A stretch of DNA of 64,000 nt from Burkholderia pseudomultivorans (GCF_001718415.1 NZ_CP013378.1:1240001-1304000); one strand, 5' to 3'. Counted from the first letter of the stretch, positions 27,120-36,626 are shown. Numbers and translations: made by a program. Notes: generated from the sequence alone by a model not told the origin.

Positions 27120-30020
27120 CTACGCCACCGTCTGCATCGCGTCCGCCGCCTCGTGCCGCGTGCGCGTCCGGCCGCTCGACGGTGTCGGCTCCGGACGCAC
27201 GAAGTTCTGCACGCGCGCGAGACGGCGCAGGTCGAACGCGCGCGATTGCGGATCGAAGTGCGCCGGCAGGCTGGCCACCAGCGACGCGGCCTGCGCGATG
27301 CGCCCGCGCTCGATCAGGTGATCGGCGAGATCGAGCGTGCCGCGCAGCGCCCATATCGCTGCGCCCTGCCCGTTCGCGGTATGGATCCCCGTCAGCAGAT
27401 GACGACGTCCCTCGGCTTCGCAGGCGATGGCGAGATCCGTATCGACGGCGCGGGCCTGTTCGAGCATCGCCAGCCCTCTGGCGCGCAACAGCTCCGGCAC
27501 GAACAGATGCTCGCCGTGCGCGCGGCAGCGCACGAGCGTCGCGTCGAGCTTCGCGCAGGCCTCGGCCGCGCGGCCGGTGCGCGTCAGCCCTTCCGCGTAC
27601 GCGACGACCAGCGGCGCGAGCAGGCGCCGGAATCCGCTGGCTTCGATGTGCCGCAGCGCGGGTTCGAGCCGTGCGAGACCGGCGCCCGGATGCCCGGCCT
27701 GCATGTCGAACTGTCCGGCCAGGCATTCCGCGTGGCTGAGCCAGATGTCGAAGCCGTTTGTTTCCGCGGCCATCCGCAGCGTGCCGAGATAGTCGGCAAT
27801 CACGTCGTGGTCGCCGTAGCGCAGCGCGATCGGCACCGCCGCCGCGCCGAGCACGACGCACAGCGCCGCGCCCGAACCCGCGCGGCGCGCGTGTTCGACC
27901 GCCTGCGCGGCCAGCCGCATCGCGTATTCCGGATCGCCCTGCATCCACACGAGCCGCGTCAGCATGGTCCGGCCGAGCGTCGCGACGTCGACGCCGAGCG
28001 CCGCCTGCGCACAGGCCGGTTCGCCGACCTCGGCCAGCTCGGCCGTCGCCGCCTCCAGCCGCTCGCGCGCCTGCGCATGCTCGCCGAAATAATGCAGGGA
28101 AGTCGCGACCATCGCGTTCGCCAGCAGCCGCTGCGGTCGGTCGCCGCGCCGCTCGGCGGCGCGCTCGAAGCGCATCGCGTAGCGCAGCGATTCGTGGATG
28201 TCGGAACGCGTCAGCATCGTATTCCACAGCCCGACCAGCGCGCGCGCATCGAACGCCGCGTCGCCGGTGCGGCCCGCCAGCGCGAGCGTCCGGTCCCACA
28301 TCGTGGCCGCGGTCTGCGTATCGCCATCGGTATGCAGCAGCGCGGTCGCATAGGCAGCGCGCAAGCGCATCTCGCGCGCCGCGTCGATAGCCCCGGCCTC
28401 GCCGGCTTCAGCCGCCTCGAGCGTTCGCCGCGCCGGCATCGAACATTCACGCATCCGCGCTGGCTCCAGCAACGCACGCGCCAGCGCGTCCGCTGCCGTT
28501 ACCGCTTCCCCATCCGCTGCCGGCGGCTCGACGGTCACGGTCTCGCAAGACGCCGGGGCGCCCGCAGCACCCCGCAGGCTCGCCCGGTCGGCAGCCGCCT
28601 GCATCCGCGCTTCGCCCTGCTCGCGCTCGTAGCGCACATGACGCGCGGCAACCGATTCGAATTCGCCCTCGTTGTGCAGCTTTTCGAGCGCATACGCACG
28701 CGTCGATTCCGTCAACCGGTAGCGCACCTGCGTGCCGTTGAACTCGACGCTCACCAGCGACTTCGCCACCAGTTCGCCGAGCACCGCGATCATGTCGGCG
28801 GCGGACATCGCGGGATCCATCGCCACCTCGCGCGCGGCGTCGAACGTAAACGGACCGATGAAGCACGCCATGCGGCGAAACAGCGCGCGCGCTGGTGCGT
28901 CCAGCAGCACGTAGCTCCAGTCGAACGTCGCCCGCAAGGTCTGATGGCGCGGCAAGGCCGATCGAAGCCCGCCCGTCAGCAGGTTCAGCCGGTCGTCGAG
29001 ACGCGACGCGACGACCTCGAGTCCGAGCGTCGCGACGCGCGCGGCAGCCAGTTCGATGGCCAGCGGCAGCCCGTCGAGACGCCGGCAGATATCGCCGATC
29101 AGCCGGATGCCGGCCGGGTCGATCGCGCACTCGGGCGTGGCGGCACGGATCCGCGCCAGGAACAGCTCGACGGCCGAATGGCGCATCATCTCGTCGACCG
29201 ACGCATCGCCGTCCGGCACCGCCAGCGGACTCACGCGGAACACGGCTTCGGCCGAGATATGCAGCGGCTCGCGACTCGTCACGAGCACGCGCAGCGACGC
29301 GGCGCGCGAGGTCAGCGTATCGACCAGGTCGGCCACCAGGTCGACGACGTGCTCCGCGTTGTCGAGCACGATCAGCCCGGGCGACGCGGCGAACGCATCG
29401 GCGATCCTGTCGACACCCGGCACGTGGTCCGTCTCGAGTTCCAGCGCTGCGGCAATCGCAAGCAGCACCTCGTCGCGCGTCGCGGCACTCGCCAGCGCGA
29501 CGAACACGACGCGTTCGCCGGAGCGGCCGCGCACCTCGTGCGCGACCCGGTCGGCGAGGCTCGTCTTGCCGATGCCGCCCGCACCAACCAGCGTGACGAC
29601 CGGCGCACGCTCGATCATGTCGACGATCTGTTCGATCTCGGCCTGACGTCCGACGAGCGGCTGCGGACGGGCAGTCGTGACGACCTCGCGCGGCACCGGC
29701 ATCGCGCGCGGCACCGCCTCCTGCGCGACGACAGGATTCGCGATCAGCAGATAGCCGCGGCCCGGCACCGTCTTGATCAGGTCGCGGTTCGCGCCGAGCG
29801 CCTTGCGCAAGGTCGCGACATGGACCTGCAGCCGGTTCTCCTCGACGATCAGGCCCGGCCAGACGGCATCCATGATGTCGTCCTTCGACACGACGGAACC
29901 GTTGGCGCGATGCAGTACTTCCAGTATGTCAAGCGCGCGTGCGCCAATACGCAGCGACGCGCCATGGCGGCGAATGTCCCGCTGCTCGAAATCCACCGAC
30001 AACGTCCCGATCTGGATCAT
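27120..30020 (-). CDS. Winged-helix DNA-binding ATPase regulator with TPR-like C-terminus
   Basis: A 966-residue regulator built like the truncated one at the left edge. It has an OmpR-type winged helix (1-95, ending TVPGRGYLLI), an NB-ARC/STAND ATPase with Walker A GAGGIGKT at 147-154 and a Walker B-like LIVLDNAEHVVDL, and then a long helical, TPR-like sensor half. ATG 30020 has an excellent GGAGGT. It is probably an ATP-dependent switch activated by a small ligand. It is divergent from the AraC regulator at 30419 and lies upstream, in the same direction, of the amidohydrolase and HD-like genes. Confidence 0.88.
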   Translation of the reverse strand: MIQIGTLSVDFEQRDIRRHGASLRIGARALDILEVLHRANGSVVSKDDIMDAVWPGLIVEENRLQVHVATLRKALGANRDLIKTVPGRGYLLIANPVVAQEAVPRAMPVPREVVTTARPQPLVGRQAEIEQIVDMIERAPVVTLVGAGGIGKTSLADRVAHEVRGRSGERVVFVALASAATRDEVLLAIAAALELETDHVPGVDRIADAFAASPGLIVLDNAEHVVDLVADLVDTLTSRAASLRVLVTSREPLHISAEAVFRVSPLAVPDGDASVDEMMRHSAVELFLARIRAATPECAIDPAGIRLIGDICRRLDGLPLAIELAAARVATLGLEVVASRLDDRLNLLTGGLRSALPRHQTLRATFDWSYVLLDAPARALFRRMACFIGPFTFDAAREVAMDPAMSAADMIAVLGELVAKSLVSVEFNGTQVRYRLTESTRAYALEKLHNEGEFESVAARHVRYEREQGEARMQAAADRASLRGAAGAPASCETVTVEPPAADGEAVTAADALARALLEPARMRECSMPARRTLEAAEAGEAGAIDAAREMRLRAAYATALLHTDGDTQTAATMWDRTLALAGRTGDAAFDARALVGLWNTMLTRSDIHESLRYAMRFERAAERRGDRPQRLLANAMVATSLHYFGEHAQARERLEAATAELAEVGEPACAQAALGVDVATLGRTMLTRLVWMQGDPEYAMRLAAQAVEHARRAGSGAALCVVLGAAAVPIALRYGDHDVIADYLGTLRMAAETNGFDIWLSHAECLAGQFDMQAGHPGAGLARLEPALRHIEASGFRRLLAPLVVAYAEGLTRTGRAAEACAKLDATLVRCRAHGEHLFVPELLRARGLAMLEQARAVDTDLAIACEAEGRRHLLTGIHTANGQGAAIWALRGTLDLADHLIERGRIAQAASLVASLPAHFDPQSRAFDLRRLARVQNFVRPEPTPSSGRTRTRHEAADAMQTVA

Positions 30021-30418
30021 GGCCACCTCCAGGTTCCCCACGATGACCGCCGTGTGAACATGGCCGTTCACTCAGGCGGAAGTCCGCATCCGGCCAGCGT
30101 TGCAAGCTGGATGCAAAGACTCAGAAAGCAAGCGGAGTGTAACCGCCGCATAAACAAAAATCTTGAAGGAAAATGCGCTGACGGCCGCCGCCACCGCATG
30201 CCGCCCCGCGCGCGCCGCGCCCACATAAACGGGGCAACATCATTGGCGGGCGCACCTTCGCGTGCGGGCCGCGCGTCGCGCGGCACGGGTCGATGCCGCA
30301 CTGGTATTGCGTCGGATGTGGACATTTGTTCAAGTCGTCTTGGGACTGTCAGGCGCGCCGTATAAACTGCTCGTAAAAACGCTCGCGCGCCGCCCCTCCA
30401 ACGAAGGATCGTTCCGTC
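30021..30418. other. Divergent regulatory region
   Basis: This 398-bp gap lies between the leftward ATPase regulator and the rightward AraC gene. It includes an AT-rich patch near 30150-30170 (ATAAACAAAAATCTTG) and another near 30358-30380 (TATAAACTGCTCGTAAAAAC), plausible promoter cores for the two genes. No coding sequence is supported. Confidence 0.35.
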
Positions 30419-31324
30419 ATGCCCGCTCCCCTCGCCGCGCCGCCGGCGCCACCGAAGGACACGCTCGGATGTCTGTCGAGCCTGCTGTCCAAGGATATTG
30501 AAAGGTCGGTCGGCGGCCTGACGCTCCATCGCAAATGCATGCGCGACGAACAATTCGAGCGCATCGAAATGGCGGCCAGCGATCGCGGCTTCCTGATCGG
30601 CGTGTCGCTCAACGGCGGACACCATCGCACGATCTATGGCGGGAGCGGCAAATCCGAGCGGCGGTTTCAGCACAACACGATCTACATTCGCGACTTCTCC
30701 CGGAATTTCCGCGCCGACCTGTACGGCAAGTTCGACTTCGTGCTGGTCGAGCTGTCGCACCGCTACCTCGACGACCTCGGCCGCGAACACGACGGCACGG
30801 AAATCGGCGGCCTGACCTGCGCGCCCGACGTGCAGGACCCGGTGCTCGGCCATCTCGCGCACGCCGTCGCCGACAGCCTCGACGGGCGCGGCGCGCTGAA
30901 CACGCTGTTCATCGAGCAGATGGGGCTCGCGATCGGCACGCATCTCGCGCGCCAGTACGGCAACGCCAGCGTGCGCGACCTGCAGCGCAAGGGCAGACTG
31001 TCGCCGGCCAAGATCGCGCTCGCCAAGGAACTGCTGATGGAAAAAGCCGATCTCGGCGTGTCGATCGAGGAAGTCGCGAGCGAATGCGAGCTGTCGCGCG
31101 GCTATTTCATCCGTGCGTTCTCGCGAACGACGGGACGCACGCCCCATCAATGGCTGCTCGAACAGCGCGTGATCCGTGCCCGACAACTGATCGAGACGAC
31201 CTCGATGACGCTCGCGGAAATCGCGGCGGCGTGCGGTTTCGCGGACCAGAGCCATCTGAACCGCGTGTTCGCCCGCATCGTTGGCCACCCGCCCGGCGCA
31301 TGGCGGCGCGAACTGTCCCGCTGA
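30419..31324 (+). CDS. AraC-family transcriptional regulator
   Basis: A 301-residue regulator. The C-terminal ~100 residues carry the two helix-turn-helix units of AraC/XylS proteins (VSIEEVASECELSRGYFIRAFSRT and TLAEIAAACGFADQSHLNRVF). The N-terminal half is an effector domain of the type common in Burkholderia AraC proteins. It probably activates a nearby catabolic or efflux gene; the target cannot be identified. ATG 30419 is preceded by AAGGA about 10 bases upstream. Confidence 0.9.
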   Translation: MPAPLAAPPAPPKDTLGCLSSLLSKDIERSVGGLTLHRKCMRDEQFERIEMAASDRGFLIGVSLNGGHHRTIYGGSGKSERRFQHNTIYIRDFSRNFRADLYGKFDFVLVELSHRYLDDLGREHDGTEIGGLTCAPDVQDPVLGHLAHAVADSLDGRGALNTLFIEQMGLAIGTHLARQYGNASVRDLQRKGRLSPAKIALAKELLMEKADLGVSIEEVASECELSRGYFIRAFSRTTGRTPHQWLLEQRVIRARQLIETTSMTLAEIAAACGFADQSHLNRVFARIVGHPPGAWRRELSR

Positions 31325-31435
31325 GCCGCGCGATTGCCCGCGCCACGCGGACGCGACGCGCGACACCGATCGCATAACGCCGCTCGGCGACGCGCTTCGG
31401 CGTGCCGGCATCGCCCACCGCTCGCCGGTCCGGAC

Positions 31436-32086
31436 TCAGGCCGCCGCGTCATGCACGCGCTGCGCGGCGATCAATGCATCGCGAAAGACCGCAGCCGGCT
31501 GCGCGCCGCTGACGACCGCCTGCCCGATGCGCGTCGACGGCACCGACGCGACGCCTTCGCTCACCGTGCCCGCTTCGAGCTCGACCACCGCGTCGAGCCC
31601 TGCGTCGGACGCGAGGAACGCACGCACCGCGTCGCCCGGCAGACCGGCGCCGGTCGCGATCTCGACCAGCACGTCCGCGTCGCCGATATCTCGGCCATCG
31701 CGAAAATATGCGGCGAACAGCGCATCGACGAGCGCGACCGCGCTGCCGCGTTGCTGCGCGAACCAGACGAGCCGGTGTGCCAGCCGCGTATTCGGCGTAC
31801 GCGCGATCCGCGCATGATCGAACACGAGGCCCGCCGCCCGTCCGGCTTCGGCCACATGCGCGTCGAGTCCCTGCGAGCGCGCCCAGCTGCCGAACTTCGC
31901 GCTCCGGTATGCCTTGCGGTCCATCCCGCCGGCCGGCATCGACGGATTCAGTTCGAACGGCACGAACCGGACGTTCACGCTGCCGGTCAGGCCGACTTCA
32001 TCGATCGCCTGCGCGAGCCGGTGCCCGGCAATCCAGCACCACGGGCAGATGAGATCGTGGATCACCGTTACTTCGATAGGCTTCAT
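31436..32086 (-). CDS. FrnE-like DsbA-family oxidoreductase
   Basis: A 216-residue thioredoxin-fold protein of the cytoplasmic DsbA/FrnE (2-hydroxychromene-2-carboxylate isomerase-like) group, with no signal peptide. The redox motif is CPWC at residues 14-17 in HDLICPWCWIAG, followed by the long helical insert typical of the family. Such proteins catalyse thiol/disulfide exchange or isomerise ring-cleavage products with glutathione. ATG 32086 has a perfect AGGAGG. It is divergent from a LysR regulator starting 112 bp away, a classic regulator-target arrangement. Confidence 0.85.
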   Translation of the reverse strand: MKPIEVTVIHDLICPWCWIAGHRLAQAIDEVGLTGSVNVRFVPFELNPSMPAGGMDRKAYRSAKFGSWARSQGLDAHVAEAGRAAGLVFDHARIARTPNTRLAHRLVWFAQQRGSAVALVDALFAAYFRDGRDIGDADVLVEIATGAGLPGDAVRAFLASDAGLDAVVELEAGTVSEGVASVPSTRIGQAVVSGAQPAAVFRDALIAAQRVHDAAA

Positions 32087-32198
32087 GGCTGCCTCCTGTA
32101 CATGGCTACATTGCAGTCTCGAAGATAGCGCCGGTGCGCCGGCGATAGAATGCGAACGGCACGCAACGCATCGTTGCGGCACGCACAAAGGCGATCAC

Positions 32199-33104
32199 AT
32201 GGACAAATTCTCCGCGCTGCGCGCATTCGTGGAAGTAGCGGAAGCCGGCGGCTTCTCGAGCGCGGGGCGGCGTCTCGAACTCGCGGCGTCGTCGGTGGTG
32301 CGCGCGGTCGATGCGCTCGAGGCGTCGCTCGGCACCGTGCTGCTGAACCGCACGACGCGGCAGGTCACGCTGTCCGACGCGGGCGCCGTGTACTACGCAC
32401 GCGCGAAGCAACTGCTGGAGGAACTCGCGGAAGCCGACGCGCTGGTCGCCGATCGCGGCGACGAGCCGTCCGGGCCGCTGCGTGTGTCGGTGCCGGTGGC
32501 CTACGGCGTGCGCCGCATCGCACCGCACGTCGCGGCCTTCCTCGCGCGCTATCCGAAGCTCGACCTCGACCTGCAGCTCACCGACGAGCGCGTCGATCTC
32601 GTGACCGGCCGGATCGACGTCGCGATCCGGCTCGGCGAAGCGGCGCCGTCCGCGGAAGTCGTCGCGCGGCCGCTCGGCGCGTTCCATCGCTATGTCGTCG
32701 CCAGCCACGACTACCTCGACGCGCGCGGCACGCCCGCGACGCCGGGCGAACTGGTCGATCACGAATGCCTGCGCTTTCACTTCGGCGGCGATCAGCAGGC
32801 GTGGGCCTTTGCCGATGCGCACGGCACGACCAGGGTACTGGTCACCGGACGCCTGAAATCGAACCACAGCGAAGTGCTGCGCGAGGCCGTGCTCGATAGC
32901 GCCGGCATTGCGCTGCTGCCCGACTGGCTCGTCGATGCCGACGTCCAGTCGGGCCGCCTGCGCAGGCTGTTCGAACAGTACGACGTCACGCCGGATACGG
33001 CCCGCTCGGTCGTCACCGCGCTGTACCTGCCGAACCAGCGCGGCTCGAAGCGCGTCGCGGCGTTCATCGATTTCGTCGAGACGCTGGCGCGCGCGCAACA
33101 CTGA
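32199..33104 (+). CDS. LysR-family regulator, divergent from the DsbA gene
   Basis: A 301-residue LysR regulator with an N-terminal winged helix (MDKFSALRAFVEVAEAGGF, ..TVLLNRTTRQVTLSDAG) and a DmlR/AaeR-type effector domain (RVSVPVAYGVRRIAPHVAAF, ..DSAGIALLPDWL). It likely controls the divergent FrnE-like gene, whose start is 112 bp away. AAAGG precedes the ATG. Its 3' end is only 18 bp from the convergent AlgE-like gene. Confidence 0.9.
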   Translation: MDKFSALRAFVEVAEAGGFSSAGRRLELAASSVVRAVDALEASLGTVLLNRTTRQVTLSDAGAVYYARAKQLLEELAEADALVADRGDEPSGPLRVSVPVAYGVRRIAPHVAAFLARYPKLDLDLQLTDERVDLVTGRIDVAIRLGEAAPSAEVVARPLGAFHRYVVASHDYLDARGTPATPGELVDHECLRFHFGGDQQAWAFADAHGTTRVLVTGRLKSNHSEVLREAVLDSAGIALLPDWLVDADVQSGRLRRLFEQYDVTPDTARSVVTALYLPNQRGSKRVAAFIDFVETLARAQH

Positions 33105-33122
33105 GCCGCGCGGCGCGACGCG

Positions 33123-34571
33123 CTACCAGCCGAACTTCGCTTCCATGCCGACATAGTCGGCGTTGCGCGCCCCAAGCGCGCGAATCGAGTCGGCGATCTG
33201 GAAGTGCACGGCCTCGACGGCCAGCGCCACGTTCTGATTGACGAGCCAGTCCACGCGCGCCTGCGCATACATGCCCGTCCACGCACCGCCCTTGCCGGCC
33301 GTGCCGGGCACCGCCGACATCCCCTGCCCGTAGATTGCGTCGGCCGTCGTCTCGCGCCACTGAAAACCGAGCGCCGTCAGCACCGTCACGCTGGAGGACG
33401 GCTTGAACGTCAGCGAAGGCTTCACGTGAATCAGGTTGCTGTAGCCTGTGTAGCCGGCGAGCGTGAAGTAATAGCCGTTCGGAAACAGCGGATTGAAGGT
33501 GCCCATGCGCCCGTCGCCCGGATGCCTGTCGCCCGAGGCACCGTCGACCTGGATGCCGATGCGCGGCGTGCCGGGCGTCTTCGCGAAGGTATAGCCGCCG
33601 AGCGCGCCGAACGCCCATGCGCCGATCGTGTCCTGGCCGATATGACCGGTCTGCAGCATTGCCTCGACGTCCCAGTCGAGCCGGCCGGATTTGCCCGCGT
33701 AGCGCAGGTCGAAGACGTCGCGCCGCTCGGTGCCGGCGCCGGAGAGATAGCGCGCGTTGTCGCGCGTATAGCGCGACCAGTAGCCCGACAGGTCGCCGGG
33801 GCCCGTACCGTTGCGCTCGATGCGCACGCCGTCGAATCGCAGGTGCCGGTTCGACACGTCGTCGAATACCGCGTCGTCGCGATACTGCACGGGGCGCGTC
33901 ACATAGCCGATCAGCCGCCACTTGCCGATCTCGTAATCGGCCCACAGCGCGTCGAACGCCTGGCGCACGTTCGGGCCGTCCCGCACCGACACGAACCGCT
34001 GCAAGTCGAACGCCATCTCCTGTCGGCCGATGCGCGTCTTGAACACGCCGCCGCCCAACTGGTCGACATAGGCGACGAACGCCTGCTCGATATCGAGCTG
34101 ATCCTTGTCGACGGCCCCGACCGTATCCTTGCCGAACGGCCGCGCATCGACGAACTGCACGAAGGCCTGGAAATGCCCGGCGTAACGCAGATCCGCATGC
34201 ACCGTCGCGCGCTGGATCACGTAGTTGTCGTCATGCGCGGCGCCGAGCCCGAACAGCGGTGCGTTGTTCAGTTCGAAGCGCTCGCGCAGGTTCGCGCCGA
34301 GCGACAGGTAGGTCGACGGATCGGCGCCCAGCGGAATGTACTTCAGCCCGTCAAGCGGCTCGCGCGGCACGCACGGGTTCGCGAGGACCGACCAGTCTTC
34401 CTGCCAGCGGTTGAACAGCACCGTGGGACGCTTGGCGGTGCAGGTCGTGCCGCCCGGCGTCGCGGCTACCTCGGCCGCGGCCGCCGTGCCTGCGCAGGTC
34501 GCGACGCCGCCGGCCAGGACCGCGGCCGGCAACACGCTGCGCCAGGCGCGCCCGATCGATCCGCGCGCCAT
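33123..34571 (-). CDS. AlgE-like (alginate export family) outer-membrane channel
   Basis: A 482-residue outer-membrane beta-barrel protein with an N-terminal signal (ending TAAAAEV) and many alternating amphipathic strands. It resembles the alginate-export/Alginate_exp family: an N-terminal NRWQEDWS block, LGANLRERFELN, the RIGRQEMAFD strand and a final aromatic strand ending KFGW. Members form substrate-selective channels in catabolic clusters. Its ATG overlaps the stop of the exported VOC gene (TAATG), so the two are translationally coupled, suggesting uptake linked to a periplasmic reaction. Confidence 0.83.
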   Translation of the reverse strand: MARGSIGRAWRSVLPAAVLAGGVATCAGTAAAAEVAATPGGTTCTAKRPTVLFNRWQEDWSVLANPCVPREPLDGLKYIPLGADPSTYLSLGANLRERFELNNAPLFGLGAAHDDNYVIQRATVHADLRYAGHFQAFVQFVDARPFGKDTVGAVDKDQLDIEQAFVAYVDQLGGGVFKTRIGRQEMAFDLQRFVSVRDGPNVRQAFDALWADYEIGKWRLIGYVTRPVQYRDDAVFDDVSNRHLRFDGVRIERNGTGPGDLSGYWSRYTRDNARYLSGAGTERRDVFDLRYAGKSGRLDWDVEAMLQTGHIGQDTIGAWAFGALGGYTFAKTPGTPRIGIQVDGASGDRHPGDGRMGTFNPLFPNGYYFTLAGYTGYSNLIHVKPSLTFKPSSSVTVLTALGFQWRETTADAIYGQGMSAVPGTAGKGGAWTGMYAQARVDWLVNQNVALAVEAVHFQIADSIRALGARNADYVGMEAKFGW

Positions 34572-35512
34572 TACTTCGACTGCGCGTGGATTTCGGCGAC
34601 GTAGCCGCCCGGGAACTGCACGAGCGCGGCATCGCGCCCGTCCGACGTGAAGCTCGGCACCAGCACGGTCACGCCTGCGGCCTGCGCCTGCTTCAGCGTC
34701 GCGGCGAGATCCGGCACTTCGTAGCCCGTCAGCTCGCGGCCGAACGGATAGGGCAGATGGCCGTCCGTCGCCAGCACGGTCATCTTGCCGAAACCCGACT
34801 CGATGCGGATGCGGCGGTACGTGTCGTTGGGCCGGCCGATCTCGACGCCCGGCGCCTTGCGCACGTCGGACACAACCTTGCCGCGCGAGAACGCGACGAA
34901 GTCGTGCACCAGCTTGTTCGCGCTCTCCGGCGACACGTACACGCGGTTCTCCGGCACCGTCTGCAGCGGGTCGTAGTGCGGCGCCTGGGTGTGCCAGTAA
35001 AGCTGCATGTTGACGCCGCCCGGCCAGCGGACGATCGCATCGCGGCCGATCGGGTCGGGGAACGTGTCGACGATCACATCCGCGCCGTGCGCACGCGCCG
35101 ACTTCATCGCGACGTCCATGTCGCTGACCAGGTAGCCCGTGCGCTCGGCGCAGAACGGATACGGGATCGGCGTCTTGAAGCCGAACACGGAAATCGTGCC
35201 GGCCGGCGTGAACACGAGCTGCGACATCGTCTGGCTCGGCGTCGGCGTGACCTGGAACACGCCCTGCTGCGACTTCTTGCCGCCGAAAGTCGCGACGAAG
35301 CTGTCGGTGAAGCGGTCGAAATCCTCCGGTGCGACGCACACGTGCGTCGTGTCGTATTGCGGGCCGACCGCGACGGCCGGCACGCGCGCGGACGCGGACT
35401 GGGTCAGGCGCGTCGCATCGGCGTGGGCCGGCGCGGTCGCCAGCAACGCGCCGAGCATGGCCGTCGCCGCAGCCGTCATCCGCAATCCTTGCTGCAGTTT
35501 CGGTGCAATCAT
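34571..35512 (-). CDS. Exported two-domain VOC (glyoxalase-like) protein
   Basis: A 313-residue protein with a clear Sec signal (residues 10-32, ending APAHADA) and two vicinal-oxygen-chelate-like domains. The first starts at YDTTHVCVAPEDFDRF; the second starts at NRVYVSPESANKLVHDF and ends GYVAEIHAQ. VOC enzymes are usually cytoplasmic, so a periplasmic one is unusual. A first-domain His (THVCV) and a late Glu (AEIHA) could be metal ligands; others are not obvious. ATG 35512 has AAGGAG upstream. It overlaps the AlgE-like channel gene downstream and follows the DUF1275 gene by 48 bp, so the three probably form one operon. Confidence 0.82.
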   Translation of the reverse strand: MIAPKLQQGLRMTAAATAMLGALLATAPAHADATRLTQSASARVPAVAVGPQYDTTHVCVAPEDFDRFTDSFVATFGGKKSQQGVFQVTPTPSQTMSQLVFTPAGTISVFGFKTPIPYPFCAERTGYLVSDMDVAMKSARAHGADVIVDTFPDPIGRDAIVRWPGGVNMQLYWHTQAPHYDPLQTVPENRVYVSPESANKLVHDFVAFSRGKVVSDVRKAPGVEIGRPNDTYRRIRIESGFGKMTVLATDGHLPYPFGRELTGYEVPDLAATLKQAQAAGVTVLVPSFTSDGRDAALVQFPGGYVAEIHAQSK

Positions 35513-35560
35513 CGAGTTCTCCTTGAAAGTGGCAAGCGCAGCCGTACGCCGCGCGCGCAT

Positions 35561-36295
35561 TCAGCGTGGCGTGGGCCGTTCGTCGGACCGGCCGGATTGA
35601 TAGGCGAGGAAGCACAGGGTCGCGAGCGGCAGCGCCAGTGCCCAGAAGGCCGCGAACAGATAGGCCGCCGCGCCCGCACCGGCCCCGAGCGCAAAGCCCG
35701 CGACCGGCGGCAGCGTGCGCCGCAGCCGCACCCGCGCGGCCTCCCGTTCGGCCGGCGCGGCGAGCGGCACGAGCCAGTCGAACGCATCGATCACCGCCTG
35801 CGTGACATTGCCCGTCATCACCGTGTTGGCGACCACCGAGCGGGCCGTCAGCCGGCCGTGCGCGTTCTGCACGCCCATTGCCGCGGCGCCGAGCAGGCCG
35901 CACAGAATCGTCCTCGGCGCATCGGCGTCGGCGATCGGCGAGGCCATCACGCCGGCCAGCATGAATCCGGCCAGCAGCACGGCCTGCAGCGCATACAGCG
36001 AACGCGCCCGCACGCCGTGCCCCAGCGTGCGCATCCGATGGTCGAGCACGCGCGCGCCGACGATGCCGGCGATGAAGGCCGGAAACGCGAGCCACTTGAT
36101 CGCGAGCCCTTGCCCGACGCCGGCCAGCCCCGAGCCGATCAGGATGAAGTTGCCGGTGACGTGCGCGGTGAACAGGCCGAACAGCGCGACGAAGCCGAGC
36201 GTGTCGACATAGCCGGCGATCGACGCGAGAAACACGTCCTCGCCGCGCACGCGGTCGGGCGCGGCGGCTGCCGCGGTTACGGGTTGTGGCGGCAT
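35561..36295 (-). CDS. DUF1275 (YoaK-like) membrane protein
   Basis: A 244-residue inner-membrane protein with about six helices and the family signature: ASIAGYVDTLGF at the start, FTAHVTGNF, MGVQNAHGR and the TGNVTQA block. The function of DUF1275 proteins is unknown. It is the first gene of a leftward unit with the exported VOC and AlgE-like genes and is divergent from the TetR gene, whose candidate operator lies between them. ATG 36295 has AGGAAG upstream. Confidence 0.86.
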   Translation of the reverse strand: MPPQPVTAAAAAPDRVRGEDVFLASIAGYVDTLGFVALFGLFTAHVTGNFILIGSGLAGVGQGLAIKWLAFPAFIAGIVGARVLDHRMRTLGHGVRARSLYALQAVLLAGFMLAGVMASPIADADAPRTILCGLLGAAAMGVQNAHGRLTARSVVANTVMTGNVTQAVIDAFDWLVPLAAPAEREAARVRLRRTLPPVAGFALGAGAGAAAYLFAAFWALALPLATLCFLAYQSGRSDERPTPR

Positions 36296-36441
36296 GGCGC
36301 GGCTTCCTGGAAAGTGTCGACGGCGCCGGCCCGGCCTGGGCGCGGCGAGATCAGATAACGCATGTTCCGCTCCGGTTGCGCCGGCCGGCCCGGCTTGCCG
36401 GCTGGCATCCGGCCCATGCGGCGGCTCGGCAGCTAGACTAG

Positions 36442-36457
36442 TTAAGGAAAGCCTTAA
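36442..36457. promoter_or_regulatory. Inverted repeat upstream of DUF1275 operon
   Basis: TTAAGG (36442-36447), spacer AAAG and CCTTAA (36452-36457) form a perfect 6+4+6 inverted repeat about 150 bp before the DUF1275 start. It differs from the TTATCNANCGATAA pattern, so it would belong to another regulator if it is an operator. Confidence 0.35.
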
Positions 36458-36581
36458 TGTCATGGCCGCGGCCTGAATTTTTCTGAATGCGCCGGCCGGT
36501 CGCGGCACGGACGGCCGATCCGGTTCGATGCGGGGAGGCTTCCTGCGCCGCAAACCGGAGCCGACACGCCGATCGTGTTAT

Positions 36582-36595
36582 TTTTCGATCGATAG
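36582..36595 (+). promoter_or_regulatory. Candidate TetR operator (tetR autoregulation)
   Basis: TTTTCGATCGATAG matches TTATCNANCGATAA at all but two defined positions and contains the symmetrical core CGATCG. It lies 31 bp upstream of the TetR start codon, where an autoregulatory site is expected. Confidence 0.45.
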
Positions 36596-36626
36596 TTTAG
36601 GCACGCTCACCACCAGGAGCCGATGA

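Larger units (their letters stand above)
36296..36626. other. Divergent promoter region between DUF1275 and TetR genes
   Basis: This 331-bp gap contains a candidate TetR operator near the TetR start (36582-36595) and the inverted repeat TTAAGG-AAAG-CCTTAA (36442-36457) closer to the DUF1275 side. A near TATT-rich segment, GTTATTTTTCG, at 36577-36587 may be part of the TetR promoter. No coding sequence is seen. Confidence 0.45.

Noticed and set aside
27054..30365. 1103-codon plus-strand frame across the ATPase regulator
   Set aside because: It is a GC-driven shadow; the opposite strand has clear winged-helix and Walker motifs and a perfect ribosome binding site.
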